64,000 nt of DNA from Bacteroidota bacterium (GCA_023432985.1 JAEZEQ010000020.1:38287-102286), one strand, 5' to 3'; counted from the stretch's first letter, positions 17,307 through 26,476 are shown. Notes: a model not told the origin generated them from the sequence alone. Numbers and translations: made by a program.

Positions 17307-18833
17307 ATGATACATATCGGTACAAACCCTATTCACATTAACGACTTTAAAAGTATTTTATTCGCCCGGGAAGATTTCGACATTTCGGATATTGCCTTAA
17401 ATCGAGTGAAAGCCAGCTTTCAATTTTTGGAATCTTTTTCGAAAAATAAACTCATTTATGGTATAAATACCGGATTCGGCCCTATGGCCCCATACCGCAT
17501 TTCTGAAGCCGATCGCGAAAAACTCCAAATTAACCTCATCCGATCTCATAGCTCAGGCTCCGGAAATATTTTGCCGCCCCTTTATATCAAAGCCATTATC
17601 CTGGCACGCACCAATACCATTTTGCAAGGCTATTCCGGATTGGACCCCGATGTGCCACTGCTCTTTAAGGAAATGATATCCCGCGAAATGTTACCCCTCA
17701 TTTTCGAACATGGAGGCGTAGGCGCAAGCGGAGATCTGGTGCAATTAGCCCACCTGGCACTCGGCATGATTGGTGAAGGCGAAATGTGGTATAAAAATGA
17801 AATTAAACCGGCCTCTGAAGTATTTAAAAATGAAAATTTAAATCCCATTTCCATTTCTATACGCGAGGGACTTGGGGTGATGAATGGAACGGCTGCCATG
17901 TCGGGCATAGGTATAGTAAACCTCATTTATGCACAAACTTTACTAGACCACAGCATACTGGCCTCTGCATGGCTGAATGAATTGGTTTGTTCATATAATG
18001 ATCATTATTCATTCGAACTCAATGATGCCAAAAAGCATAAAGGACAACATGTAGTAGCCGAAAAAATGAGAAATTTGCTCGAAGATAGCGGTCGAACCAG
18101 AGATCGTTCTGCACATCTCTACGGACAAGTACCCACCGACGAAATTCTCAATGATAAGGTGCAGGAATTTTATTCTATCCGTTGTGTGCCCCAAATATTA
18201 GGACCTATCTTCGATACGCTCCAAAATGCCGAAGAAGTTCTAACGGCTGAAGTGAATTCGGCTAATGATAATCCTATCGTCGATATAGCTTCGGCTAATG
18301 TTTACCATGGGGGCAATTTCCACGGCGATTATGTGGCATTCGAAATGGATAAAGTACGCATTGCCATTGCAAAACTGACCATGCTCATCGAAAGACAGCT
18401 CAATTATCTCATGAATCATAAACTGAATAATTTGCTTCCTCCTTTTGCCAATATGGGAAAACTGGGACTGAATTTCGGATTGCAAGGCATACAGTTTACA
18501 GCTGTTAGTACGACCGCCGAAAATCAAACCCTGTCGAACCCAATGTATATACACAGTATACCGAATAATAATGATAACCAAGATATTGTTAGCATGGGAA
18601 GCAATTCGGCATGGCTCACCAAAAAAAGTATAGATAATAGCTTCGAAGTACTCGCCATCCAATGTATGGCTCTGGCACAAGCCACAGATATTTTGGAATG
18701 TAAGGGCGAATTGAGTGCGGCTTCCCGAGAATTACACGAGAAAATACGCCAAATTATGCCCCCTATAATCGAAGATCTACCTCAATATAACCAGATTAAA
18801 AACATTACTCAACTTCTTAAAACTATAGTATGA
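17307..18833 (+). CDS. Tyrosine ammonia-lyase (aromatic amino acid lyase)
   Basis: The enzyme removes ammonia from tyrosine to give 4-coumarate, the starter unit of flexirubin aryl-polyene pigments. The MIO-forming triad Ala140-Ser141-Gly142 lies in GGVGASGDLVQLAH. YGINTGFGPMAPYRI and LIRSHSSG in the N-terminal part closely resemble, from memory, the characterised Flavobacterium johnsoniae tyrosine ammonia-lyase, and differ from histidine ammonia-lyases; SIPNNNDNQDIVSMG is the C-terminal hallmark. Length is 508 residues, normal for prokaryotic lyases. The gene leads a six-gene operon: the next start overlaps its stop by 4 nt (ATGA). Histidine lyase activity is less likely given the context. 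Confidence 0.88.
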   Translation: MIHIGTNPIHINDFKSILFAREDFDISDIALNRVKASFQFLESFSKNKLIYGINTGFGPMAPYRISEADREKLQINLIRSHSSGSGNILPPLYIKAIILARTNTILQGYSGLDPDVPLLFKEMISREMLPLIFEHGGVGASGDLVQLAHLALGMIGEGEMWYKNEIKPASEVFKNENLNPISISIREGLGVMNGTAAMSGIGIVNLIYAQTLLDHSILASAWLNELVCSYNDHYSFELNDAKKHKGQHVVAEKMRNLLEDSGRTRDRSAHLYGQVPTDEILNDKVQEFYSIRCVPQILGPIFDTLQNAEEVLTAEVNSANDNPIVDIASANVYHGGNFHGDYVAFEMDKVRIAIAKLTMLIERQLNYLMNHKLNNLLPPFANMGKLGLNFGLQGIQFTAVSTTAENQTLSNPMYIHSIPNNNDNQDIVSMGSNSAWLTKKSIDNSFEVLAIQCMALAQATDILECKGELSAASRELHEKIRQIMPPIIEDLPQYNQIKNITQLLKTIV

Positions 18834-19558
18834 AAGTAGCCTTGATAACCGGAGGATCCAGAGGAATTGGAAAAGCCATTTGTCTCAGACTGGCTGCGGA
18901 AGGCTGCCATGTCCTCATTAATTATAAAAGTAATGAAACAGAAGCGCTCAATACCTTGGCTCAAATAAAAGAACAAGGCGGAAGCGGAGAGTTGATTCAG
19001 TTCGACTGCAGTTCGAAACAAGAAGTAGAAGAAAAACTGGATGCGTGGAAAACACAAAATCCCGATCTTTTCATTGAAATCCTCGTCAACAATGCCGGTA
19101 TAAAAAAAGACCAATTGCTTGCATTGATGCAGGATGAGGAATGGGATGATGTGTTGCAAACCAATCTAAATGGCTGGTTTTATGTTACCCGCGCCGCCGG
19201 AAAAGGAATGATCTCGAAAAGAAGGGGACGCATTATTAATATGGTCTCTTTGTCGGGAATAAAAGGATTGCCCGGCCAAACCAATTACTCCGCCACCAAA
19301 GGTGGAATTATTGCGGCCACCAAATCTTTGGCACAGGAACTGGGTCGTAGAAATATCACTGTAAATGCCGTAGCTCCGGGCTTTATTGAAACAGATATGA
19401 CCAAGGATATAGATCCGGGAGATTATAAAGCCATTATCCCGGCCGGCCGATTCGGAAAACCCGAAGAGGTAGCTCATGCCGTAGCTTTTTTAGCCTCGGA
19501 TCTGGCCGCATATATCAACGGATCGGTTATACAGGTAAATGGCGGACTTTATACCTAA
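18830..19558 (+). CDS. 3-oxoacyl-ACP reductase (FabG-like ketoreductase)
   Basis: A 242-residue short-chain dehydrogenase that reduces a 3-oxoacyl-carrier-protein to the 3-hydroxy form with NADPH. The cofactor motif GGSRGIGKA is at the N-terminus and NNAGIKKDQ in the middle. The catalytic Tyr153 and Lys157 are in NYSATKGG, and VNAVAPGFIETDMT follows. It overlaps the ammonia-lyase gene by 4 nt and precedes a ketosynthase and carrier protein, so it most likely serves pigment chain elongation rather than housekeeping fatty acid synthesis. Confidence 0.92.
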   Translation: MKVALITGGSRGIGKAICLRLAAEGCHVLINYKSNETEALNTLAQIKEQGGSGELIQFDCSSKQEVEEKLDAWKTQNPDLFIEILVNNAGIKKDQLLALMQDEEWDDVLQTNLNGWFYVTRAAGKGMISKRRGRIINMVSLSGIKGLPGQTNYSATKGGIIAATKSLAQELGRRNITVNAVAPGFIETDMTKDIDPGDYKAIIPAGRFGKPEEVAHAVAFLASDLAAYINGSVIQVNGGLYT

Positions 19559-19564
19559 TAGCAT

Positions 19565-20785
19565 ATGAACAGAGTAGTAATCACCGGAATAGGAATTTAT
19601 TCTTGTATAGGGAAAAATATAGAGGAAGTCAGAGATAGTTTGTTCAATGGCAAATCGGGAATTATTTTCGATCCTGTACGCAAAGAAATGGGATTTAGAA
19701 GTGCCTTAATCGGCATGGTAAACGAGCCGGTCTTGAAAGGAATTCTCGACAGAAGAAGCCGCGCCGGCATGGCCGAAGAAGCCGAATACGCCTATGTCAG
19801 TACCATCGAAGCCCTGAATATGGCTAAAATCGACGGCGATTTTATCGATAAAAATGAAGTAGGCATACTCTTTGGAAATGATAGTTCGGCCCGTGCAACA
19901 GTAGAAGCAACCGATATACTGCGCGCAAAAAAAGATACCACCCTAATCGGATCGGGATATGTGTTTCAATCCATGAACAGCACGGTAACGATGAATTTGG
20001 CTACGATTTTCAAATTACGCGGGGTAAACTTTTCAATCAGCGGAGCCTGTGCCAGTGGATCACACGCCATAGGCATGGCCTATTTATTGATAAAACAAGG
20101 ACTGCAAAAACACGTAATATGCGGAGGCGCACAGGAAGTAAACCCCTTCGCTTTCTCAAGCTTTGATGCCATAGGCGCATTTTCTACACGAGAATCGGAC
20201 CCCACCAAAGCATCCAGACCCTTCGATCGAGACAGGGACGGACTCGTGCCCAGCGGAGGAGCAGCTACCATAATCCTCGAAAGCTACGATGAAGCCGTAA
20301 AAAGAGGCGCACCCATATTGGGCGAAATTATCGGTTACGGTTTTTCTTCGAATGGAGATCATATATCTCAACCCAATATAGACGGACCAATGCGCAGTCT
20401 GCAAATGGCAATAAATCAGGCCGGACTCGGCATTAAGGAAATCGATTATATCAATGCACATGCCACCTCCACACCCATTGGAGATGCCAATGAAGCTAAA
20501 GCTATTCATGCCGTCTTTGGCGAAAAAAATCAACCCGTCACTTCTACTAAAAGTATGACCGGACACGAATGCTGGATGGCAGGAGCAAGCGAAATCGTAT
20601 ACTCAACCCTCATGATGCAGCATAACTTCGTGGCACCCAATATAAATCTGGAAAACCCCGATGAAGACAGCGCCAAACTTTTTATACCCGACAAGACGCT
20701 GGAAAAAAATATTAATGTATATTTGTCCAATTCTTTCGGCTTCGGAGGAACAAATTCAACCCTCATTGTAAAAAAAATATACTAA
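19565..20785 (+). CDS. Beta-ketoacyl-ACP synthase (KAS I/II type)
   Basis: A 406-residue condensing enzyme for decarboxylative chain extension. The Cys-His-His triad is intact: Cys162 in GACASGSH, His299 in NAHATSTPIGD and His334 in SMTGHE, with Lys329 just before it. The glycine-rich FGFGGTNSTLIV end is typical. Together with the adjacent ketoreductase and dedicated carrier protein it probably builds the polyene chain of a flexirubin. In many aryl-polyene and flexirubin clusters there is a second ketosynthase or chain-length factor; none is next to this one. Confidence 0.9.
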   Translation: MNRVVITGIGIYSCIGKNIEEVRDSLFNGKSGIIFDPVRKEMGFRSALIGMVNEPVLKGILDRRSRAGMAEEAEYAYVSTIEALNMAKIDGDFIDKNEVGILFGNDSSARATVEATDILRAKKDTTLIGSGYVFQSMNSTVTMNLATIFKLRGVNFSISGACASGSHAIGMAYLLIKQGLQKHVICGGAQEVNPFAFSSFDAIGAFSTRESDPTKASRPFDRDRDGLVPSGGAATIILESYDEAVKRGAPILGEIIGYGFSSNGDHISQPNIDGPMRSLQMAINQAGLGIKEIDYINAHATSTPIGDANEAKAIHAVFGEKNQPVTSTKSMTGHECWMAGASEIVYSTLMMQHNFVAPNINLENPDEDSAKLFIPDKTLEKNINVYLSNSFGFGGTNSTLIVKKIY

Positions 20786-20817
20786 TTTTTCTAATTCCTT
20801 ATTTACCCAATAACAAT

Positions 20818-21075
20818 ATGACTTTATCCGAAATTATTCACAAAACTAATGTATGGCTTTCAGAAGAATTTGAAGTGGATATCGATACACTAACGCCTGA
20901 AGCTTCCCTAAAAGATGCTCTCGATTTAGACAGCCTCGACTATGTTGATATCGTTGCAGGAATAGAATCTATTTTCGGATTTAAAGTGAAAACGGAAGAT
21001 TTTAAATCGATTATTACTTTACAGGATTTCTATAATTTTATCGATAATAAAATAGGATTTAAAGAACACGCCTAA
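20818..21075 (+). CDS. Acyl carrier protein of the pigment pathway
   Basis: An 85-residue acidic helical protein with the phosphopantetheine attachment Ser39 in LDLDSLDYVDIV. It is preceded by a ketosynthase and followed by an acyltransferase in the same operon, so it is probably the dedicated carrier for the aryl-polyene chain. Homology to acyl carrier proteins is clear despite low general conservation outside the DSL motif. Confidence 0.93.
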   Translation: MTLSEIIHKTNVWLSEEFEVDIDTLTPEASLKDALDLDSLDYVDIVAGIESIFGFKVKTEDFKSIITLQDFYNFIDNKIGFKEHA

Positions 21076-21080
21076 TTCTT

Positions 21081-21989
21081 ATGGCACAATGGGAAGGCAA
21101 ATCAAGAGGCGGTATTCTTGGGTATAAGATTTTCATATGGCTCTTGCGCCGATTCGGACTAAAAGCCGCGTATATTCTGCTTTTTTTTGTAGCTTTTTAT
21201 TTTATCCCCTTCGCTCCAACTGCAACACGCTCTTCCTGGTTCTATTTTAGACGTATACATGGCTTTTCTGTTTTTAAAAGTATATATGCCGTTTATCTCA
21301 ATTATTTCCGCTTCGGCCAGAGTATACTCGACCGAGTTGCCCTATTGGGCGGAATTAAAACACATTTAACCTTTGAATTCGACGGGCGAGAAAATCTGAA
21401 CGAACTGGTGCGAAATCAGCAACCCGCACTCCTCATCTCTGCACATATAGGCAATTGGGAAATAGCCGGAAATCTACTCAATCATATCGGAGGTAAAATA
21501 AACATACTCATGTTTGAAGCCGAACACGAAAACCTGAAAAAGCTCCTGAAATCGGTTCAGAAGAAAGAGACGAAAGGTAAATATGTACAAGTAATTACAC
21601 TCAAGGAAGACCTTACCCATGTAATGGAATTGAAAAATGTGATTCAACAAAGGGAATTGATTGCCCTGCACGGAGACAGAGTCCCTCCCGGCTCTAAATA
21701 TTTTGAGTTCGATTTTATGGGCAAAAAAGCAAAATTCCCAAGCGGCCCCTTTTATCTCTCCGGTAAATTTAAAATACCCGTATGTTTTGTTTTTGCATGC
21801 CGCGAAGAAAAAGGACACTATCATTTATTCTGCAGTAAACCCGTATATTATGCACTTTCAGGCAATGGCACGGAAAGAGAAAATAGCTTGAAACTTCTTA
21901 TCGATGATTATGTAAAAGCCGTTGAGGAAAAGGTGAAAAAATATCCCTATCAATGGTATAATTTCTACACTTTTTGGAATAAATCCTAA
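21081..21989 (+). CDS. LpxL/HtrB-like acyltransferase
   Basis: A 302-residue membrane-associated acyltransferase of the lysophospholipid/lipid A family. One N-terminal hydrophobic segment (about residues 26-45) is followed by the catalytic H-x4-E motif in SAHIGNWE, then LHGDR and FPSGPFYLS, which are typical of the HtrB fold. In flexirubin clusters such enzymes are thought to move the carrier-bound polyene acid to the dialkylresorcinol or a lipid acceptor. It closes the operon and overlaps the convergent response regulator gene by 4 nt. Confidence 0.83.
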   Translation: MAQWEGKSRGGILGYKIFIWLLRRFGLKAAYILLFFVAFYFIPFAPTATRSSWFYFRRIHGFSVFKSIYAVYLNYFRFGQSILDRVALLGGIKTHLTFEFDGRENLNELVRNQQPALLISAHIGNWEIAGNLLNHIGGKINILMFEAEHENLKKLLKSVQKKETKGKYVQVITLKEDLTHVMELKNVIQQRELIALHGDRVPPGSKYFEFDFMGKKAKFPSGPFYLSGKFKIPVCFVFACREEKGHYHLFCSKPVYYALSGNGTERENSLKLLIDDYVKAVEEKVKKYPYQWYNFYTFWNKS

Positions 21990-22648
21990 GGCGTAAATAT
22001 ACCATGCTTCACAGCATATAATACTAAACCCGGACGAGATTTTACACCCAATTTTTCGAATAAAGAAGCACGATATCCATCTATGGTTTTCACACTTAAA
22101 AATAAACGTTCGGCAATCTCCTTATAGGTGAGTTCGGAACAAGCCAATTGTATAAATTCAATCTCTTTCTCACTAAGCTGAATCGGACTGCTGCCCGAAC
22201 CTGAAAAAGAATGATTATTGGGAACAAAGGCCGAATTTAATATGCCCGAAATGGCATCGGAAAAGAAAAATCCGCCTTTTGATATCTCTTTTAATGCCTG
22301 AATAAATAATTCCGGATTCGAATCCTTTGGTAAAAAACCGCGAATTCCTTTGGTCATCATACGCACAATTTCCTTGTCCTCATCGGTCATAGACAATATA
22401 AGTACAGGCAAATAAATTCCTTTCGATTTTAATTGATCCAAGGTCTGAAATCCATCCATCACCGGCATACGAACATCCATGATTAATATATCAGGTAATT
22501 CTATTTTGTCTAAATCATTGATGAATTCCAATCCATTATTATAAGATCCACACACATTGATATTCTCGGAATAGACTTCTAGAGTACTTGCAAGGCCGGT
22601 TCGAAATATTGGATGATCATCAATTAATATTACCTTTATAATATTCAT
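21986..22648 (-). CDS. Response regulator, NarL/FixJ type
   Basis: A 220-residue DNA-binding response regulator. The receiver domain has the acidic pair at residues 10-11 (LIDDH) and the phospho-acceptor Asp58 in IMDVRMP. The C-terminal LuxR-type helix-turn-helix contains LTYKEIAERLFLSVKTIDGYR. It lies 17 nt downstream of a matching histidine kinase gene and is the last gene of a four-gene signalling operon. Its 3' end overlaps the pigment acyltransferase by 4 nt, so the operons converge directly. Targets unknown. Confidence 0.93.
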   Translation of the reverse strand: MNIIKVILIDDHPIFRTGLASTLEVYSENINVCGSYNNGLEFINDLDKIELPDILIMDVRMPVMDGFQTLDQLKSKGIYLPVLILSMTDEDKEIVRMMTKGIRGFLPKDSNPELFIQALKEISKGGFFFSDAISGILNSAFVPNNHSFSGSGSSPIQLSEKEIEFIQLACSELTYKEIAERLFLSVKTIDGYRASLFEKLGVKSRPGLVLYAVKHGIFTP

Positions 22649-22665
22649 TGGCTTAGAGAGAATTT

Positions 22666-23439
22666 TTAACGAAAGTAAATAATTTTTACTAAAGTTCCAC
22701 TAGAATCTGAATCTATCTTTAATGTACAGCCAATTAGTTCGCACCTTTTTCTTAAATTTTGAAGTCCGGTACTCACCGAACCTTCTTTTCGAGAAGCTTC
22801 TATACCTATACCATTGTCCTTAAATGCTAAATGCACTTCATCGCCAATCTCTTTTATTTGTACGTATATTTTTGTAGCATGAGAATGTTTTAGGATATTT
22901 TGTATCAATTCCTGTGCTATTCTATATAAAACCAACGATATGTCCGAATTGATGCCGGTAATCGTCTCTAAATCCGCCTGAACTTCAATCAATCCCGTTT
23001 TCTCTATGCGATCCAATTCGAAGCGAACAGCCTCACAAATCGACTTGGCCTTCATTACATCCGGATTAAAACTAACCGATAAGGTCTTCATATCCCCAAT
23101 CAACTTACTCAATGTTTCAATGGCCAAACTTGCCGCTTCCGGATTTTTGTGCTTTTCTATACCGTATAGCTGCAGCTTCAATACGGCAGCCTGTTGACCC
23201 AAATTATCATGAATTTCGGAATAAACCTGCTTCATTAAGTTCTCCAAAATCTCGTTTTGCACATGCTGTAACTCCAACTTAAACTCGGCTTCTTTCCTGG
23301 CTTGCTCTACTATAAATTGCTTTTGAGATCTGGCATATTGTACCATTACAATGATGATAAAAATCACCAGTAAGCTCAATATACCAATGGAAGCCAATAG
23401 GAAAAATTGGAATTCGTATACATCTATATTCTTTATCAT
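22666..23439 (-). CDS. Sensor histidine kinase, HisKA_3 type
   Basis: A 257-residue kinase with one transmembrane helix (about residues 10-34), a short coiled stretch, then the dimerisation/phosphoacceptor box EIHDNLGQQ with His77. The ATPase domain shows NILKHSHAT (N box), DNGIGIE (G1) and GLQNLRKRCELIGC. It has no sensory domain of its own, so sensing probably comes from the multi-pass membrane protein encoded immediately upstream, whose gene overlaps it by 4 nt. It pairs with the NarL-type regulator downstream. Confidence 0.92.
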   Translation of the reverse strand: MIKNIDVYEFQFFLLASIGILSLLVIFIIIVMVQYARSQKQFIVEQARKEAEFKLELQHVQNEILENLMKQVYSEIHDNLGQQAAVLKLQLYGIEKHKNPEAASLAIETLSKLIGDMKTLSVSFNPDVMKAKSICEAVRFELDRIEKTGLIEVQADLETITGINSDISLVLYRIAQELIQNILKHSHATKIYVQIKEIGDEVHLAFKDNGIGIEASRKEGSVSTGLQNLRKRCELIGCTLKIDSDSSGTLVKIIYFR

Positions 23440-24104
23440 CTCGTGCTTAACTCCTTTTTTAAACCAATTTTCCCTACAATCAGCAAAATGGTTAATTCAA
23501 ATATTATAACTATGGTGACGTGGTATGAATTATAATAATCGATCCCAAAATTTGAATTTAACCTAAGCCTTAAATTCAAAAGTCCGAAATGGACAAAATA
23601 AAGCGAATTGTATAACAGCATGCTTACTATCATCCAAAATTCTGCCTTTTTATATAATTCCACCTCGTCAACCCTTTTAATAAACAAAAACAAAACACGC
23701 AAGCACGCAGCAATAATCAAAATAATACCCACCTGCATGATAAGGGTATTGTTAATAACCGAATTAAACATTAACCCAAAATATATATCCCTTACCAATA
23801 TTATTAGTGGCAGTAATATGCATGCCACAATCAACAATCTCGAAAAATAACGATCTTTAAATTGCCATTTGAAGAATAATAGATTTAAAAAAACATAGGA
23901 AACAAAATACAAATTGCCTAATAAATTATGATAAACCCAAGGAGTAGAATATGTGAATCGGACTTGGGACACAAACGAAACAAAATAACCCGCCAATAAT
24001 GCGCCTATTAATACTTTGTATGGCTTTTCTAATCGGGGGATTAGCCAAAAAATATATAAACTTAAAATGGATTGATACGTTATAAGTATATCAAAACTTC
24101 CCAC
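23436..24104 (-). CDS. Multi-pass membrane protein, likely sensor partner of the kinase
   Basis: A 222-residue protein with about seven predicted membrane spans, separated by short loops. A juxtamembrane segment (KRVDEVELYKKAEFW) is polar. No family is recognised. Because the adjacent kinase is short and lacks an input domain, and the genes overlap by 4 nt, a seven-helix receptor working with that kinase is a sensible hypothesis. Nothing in the sequence identifies a ligand. Confidence 0.7.
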   Translation of the reverse strand: MGSFDILITYQSILSLYIFWLIPRLEKPYKVLIGALLAGYFVSFVSQVRFTYSTPWVYHNLLGNLYFVSYVFLNLLFFKWQFKDRYFSRLLIVACILLPLIILVRDIYFGLMFNSVINNTLIMQVGIILIIAACLRVLFLFIKRVDEVELYKKAEFWMIVSMLLYNSLYFVHFGLLNLRLRLNSNFGIDYYNSYHVTIVIIFELTILLIVGKIGLKKELSTR

Positions 24105-24107
24105 AAA

Positions 24108-24605
24108 TTACTTTTTAGGACAATTATCTGGACAAGGTTTAACATACTCATAAACAAGTGGCTTGCCTTCCACTTCTATTATTTCCAAATCTTCGTTTAA
24201 GCCATATATAAACTGTGTAAAATATTGCAAACTATCGGGCTGACTCAAATCCTGCGGACGCACCCCTAAGGTTATATATAATTTGGCCGGATTCAAACTC
24301 AATAAATCATTCATATTGGCCATATCTACCATAAAGCCTTCCAAAACCTCATCCTGCTCGCTCACACTGGTTAACAATGCACGGCTATTTATTTTATATG
24401 CATCCTGACATAATTTTGCCGTGTCGGATGATATAGGCAAAGTACCTGCTTCAGAATTCAAAGAAGAGGAAGAGTATGACATAAGTGGTGCAGCCATTTT
24501 TGCCCCTATTTCCGGACCTTGTTTATCTTTTAGGTTTCCGTTCACAAGATACGCTGTTTCACCCAAAAGGGCTACTCCCAAAATGCCAATAAGAATATTT
24601 TTCAT
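24108..24605 (-). CDS. Exported protein of unknown function, first gene of the signalling operon
   Basis: The product has 165 residues from the ATG at 24605; the open frame runs to 24650, but those 15 residues lie upstream of the signal-like start MKNILIGILGVALL and overlap the promoter region. After the signal or anchor segment comes a Ser-rich linker and a compact domain without recognised homology. It ends with CPDNCPKK, two cysteines spaced C-x3-C that could form a disulfide or bind metal. It leads the operon with the seven-helix protein, kinase and regulator, so it may be an extracytoplasmic input component; this is inference. Confidence 0.65.
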   Translation of the reverse strand: MKNILIGILGVALLGETAYLVNGNLKDKQGPEIGAKMAAPLMSYSSSSLNSEAGTLPISSDTAKLCQDAYKINSRALLTSVSEQDEVLEGFMVDMANMNDLLSLNPAKLYITLGVRPQDLSQPDSLQYFTQFIYGLNEDLEIIEVEGKPLVYEYVKPCPDNCPKK

Positions 24606-24633
24606 GTAAAAGAGGCTATAGTTTATAATTGAG

Positions 24634-24664
24634 CAAATATATCTGCACAATAAAACAAATACAA
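24634..24664 (-). promoter_or_regulatory. Promoter of the signalling operon
   Basis: On the minus strand TTG (24662-24664), a 20-nt spacer and TATATTTG (24634-24641). This is one of the best matches to the Bacteroidota consensus in the window and lies 28 nt upstream of the ATG at 24605. Confidence 0.7.
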
Positions 24665-24739
24665 CCTGTTAGCAAAAATACAGGAAAAACCCTGTATCAA
24701 TTCAGGAATTCACCTAGCAATTTTTCATAATACGCGCTC

Positions 24740-24747
24740 TATATTTG
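24740..24747 (+). promoter_or_regulatory. -7 box of a small RNA candidate
   Basis: TATATTTG on the plus strand, in a gap where no plus-strand gene follows. A -33 TTG is not seen; only a T-run at 24721-24725. The predicted start of transcription is about 24752. Confidence 0.45.
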
Positions 24748-24751
24748 TAGT

Positions 24752-24891
24752 GTCCTTTTGCGAAAGCTTACCCTAGTAACAAAAATATCTTCTTATTCCC
24801 CTCCCCCCCGGGAAATAAGAAATGAAAGAGGAAAAAATATTTCTCTCTATCCAACCCAAGAAGGTAATCCAAAAAGATTACCTTTTTTTTT
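24752..24891 (+). ncRNA. Small RNA candidate convergent with glyS
   Basis: Between the signalling operon and glyS there is no plus-strand ORF, yet the plus strand has a -7 box (24740-24747) and a strong intrinsic terminator. The terminator pairs AAGGTAATC (24861-24869) with GATTACCTT (24876-24884) and runs into a T-run to 24891. Read on the minus strand this hairpin is not followed by T's, so it serves plus-strand transcription only. The transcript would be about 140 nt. Its middle folds into a hairpin: TTCTTATTCCC (24790-24800) with GGGAAATAAGAA (24810-24821, one bulged A) around a C-rich loop, extended below an internal loop by AAATAT/ATATTT. The end touches the glyS stop codon. I do not recognise the RNA family. 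Confidence 0.5.
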
Positions 24892-26419
24892 ATGCCTCTA
24901 GTAAGTAATTTAAGTCCACCCTTTCGAGCAAATAGGCCTTCAATTCGCTTATTAAAATCCGCTCCTGCTGCATGCTATCACGCTCTCTGACTGTAACCTT
25001 CCCGTCGTTCAGACTTTCGTTGTCGATGGTAATACAATATGGAGTACCAAGTGAATCTTGCCTTCTATAGCGACGACCAACACTGTCTTTTTCGTCGTAA
25101 CTCACATGCATCGATTTTCTCAATTGCCCAAATATCTCTTTGGCTTTCTCATCTAAACCATCTTTTGCAACTAAGGGCAAAACAGCTGCCTTAACCGGCG
25201 CTAATGAAGGATGCAATTTCAAAACAACACGCTCTGATCCATCCCCCAAACGCTCTTCGGTATATGCCGAACTTAATACGGCTAAAAACATACGGTCTAA
25301 TCCAATCGAAGTCTCTACCACATAAGGCACATAACTTTCGTTCAACTCAGAATCGAAATACTGCAATTTTTTTCCGCTGAACTTCTCATGACTCTTTAAA
25401 TCGAAATCGGTGCGGCTATGTATGCCTTCCAGCTCTCTGAATCCCATCGGAAAACGGAACTCAATATCTGCCGCAGCATTGGCATAATGAGCCAATTTAT
25501 CATGATCATGAAAACGATAATAATCATCGCCCAATCCCAAGGCTTTATGCCATTTTATACGCGCCTCTTTCCAATAATTATACCATTCCATCTCTGTGCC
25601 GGGGCGTACAAAAAACTGCATTTCCATTTGCTCGAATTCCCGCATGCGAAATATAAACTGACGCGCAACTATCTCATTTCTGAACGCTTTCCCGATTTGC
25701 GCAATACCAAAAGGCAACTTCATACGACCGGTTTTTTGCACATTCAAAAAGTTTACGAAAATGCCTTGTGCCGTTTCCGGACGCAAATAAATGGTACTTG
25801 CATCATCTGCAACAGACCCGATTTGAGTTCCAAACATAAGGTTAAATTGACGTACCTCTGTCCAGTTTCTTGTCCCACTTATAGGACATGCTATCTCCAA
25901 ATCTTCTATAAGCTGTTTCATCGCAGCCATATCATTCCCGTTCATAGCCTCAACCATACGGCCAATCGCTTCATCAGCCTTACGACGATATTCAACTACC
26001 CGGGGATTGGTGCTTCTATACATAGCCTCATCAAAGGATTCAAATCTCTTCGCGGCTTTCTCAACTTCCTTATTGATCTTCTCTTCCAGCTTCTCTACAT
26101 AGCCTTCTATCAACTGATCGGCCCTGTATCGCTTCTTGCTGTCTTTATTATCTATCATCGGATCATTAAAGGCGTCCACATGACCGCTCGCCTTCCACAC
26201 CGTGGGATGCATAAAAATGGCCGAGTCAATGCCCACTATATTATCATGCGCATAAACCATAGATCTCCACCAATATTCTTTGATATTTTTCTTCAATTCA
26301 GTCCCATTCTGACCATAGTCGTAAACAGCACTTAATCCGTCATAAATTTCTGAGGACTGGAATACAAAGCCATATTCTTTGGCGTGGGAAATTACCTTTT
26401 TTAATAAATCTTCTGACAC
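24890..26419 (-). CDS. glyQS: Glycine--tRNA ligase (homodimeric type)
   Basis: This class II synthetase charges tRNA-Gly. At 509 residues it is the alpha2 form rather than the alpha/beta tetramer. The N-terminal GFVFQSSEIYDGLSAVYDYG is diagnostic for the type, the motif 2 region contains FRNEIVARQFIFRMREFEQME, and the C-terminal anticodon-binding domain begins near LAPVKAAVLPL. Translation probably starts at GTG 26419 (GTG TCA GAA), since no ATG is suitably placed. A TATCTTTG box (26440-26447) lies just upstream. It is separated from the metH homocysteine-module gene by 57 nt on the same strand. Confidence 0.95.
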   Translation of the reverse strand: MSEDLLKKVISHAKEYGFVFQSSEIYDGLSAVYDYGQNGTELKKNIKEYWWRSMVYAHDNIVGIDSAIFMHPTVWKASGHVDAFNDPMIDNKDSKKRYRADQLIEGYVEKLEEKINKEVEKAAKRFESFDEAMYRSTNPRVVEYRRKADEAIGRMVEAMNGNDMAAMKQLIEDLEIACPISGTRNWTEVRQFNLMFGTQIGSVADDASTIYLRPETAQGIFVNFLNVQKTGRMKLPFGIAQIGKAFRNEIVARQFIFRMREFEQMEMQFFVRPGTEMEWYNYWKEARIKWHKALGLGDDYYRFHDHDKLAHYANAAADIEFRFPMGFRELEGIHSRTDFDLKSHEKFSGKKLQYFDSELNESYVPYVVETSIGLDRMFLAVLSSAYTEERLGDGSERVVLKLHPSLAPVKAAVLPLVAKDGLDEKAKEIFGQLRKSMHVSYDEKDSVGRRYRRQDSLGTPYCITIDNESLNDGKVTVRERDSMQQERILISELKAYLLERVDLNYLLEA

Positions 26420-26439
26420 TTTTTTCGAATTTTATCCCG

Positions 26440-26447
26440 CAAAGATA
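26440..26447 (-). promoter_or_regulatory. Possible -7 box for glycyl-tRNA synthetase gene
   Basis: TATCTTTG on the minus strand lies 20 nt upstream of the GTG start. A TTG complement at 26463-26465 gives a spacer of only 15 nt, shorter than usual. Confidence 0.45.
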
Positions 26448-26476
26448 AAAGAATTCCGCTCTCAATTTCCCATTTT

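Noticed and set aside
24801..24812. C-rich run as a sequencing or assembly artefact
   Set aside because: The run forms the loop and closing pairs of a hairpin in the small RNA candidate, so a biological explanation is sufficient.
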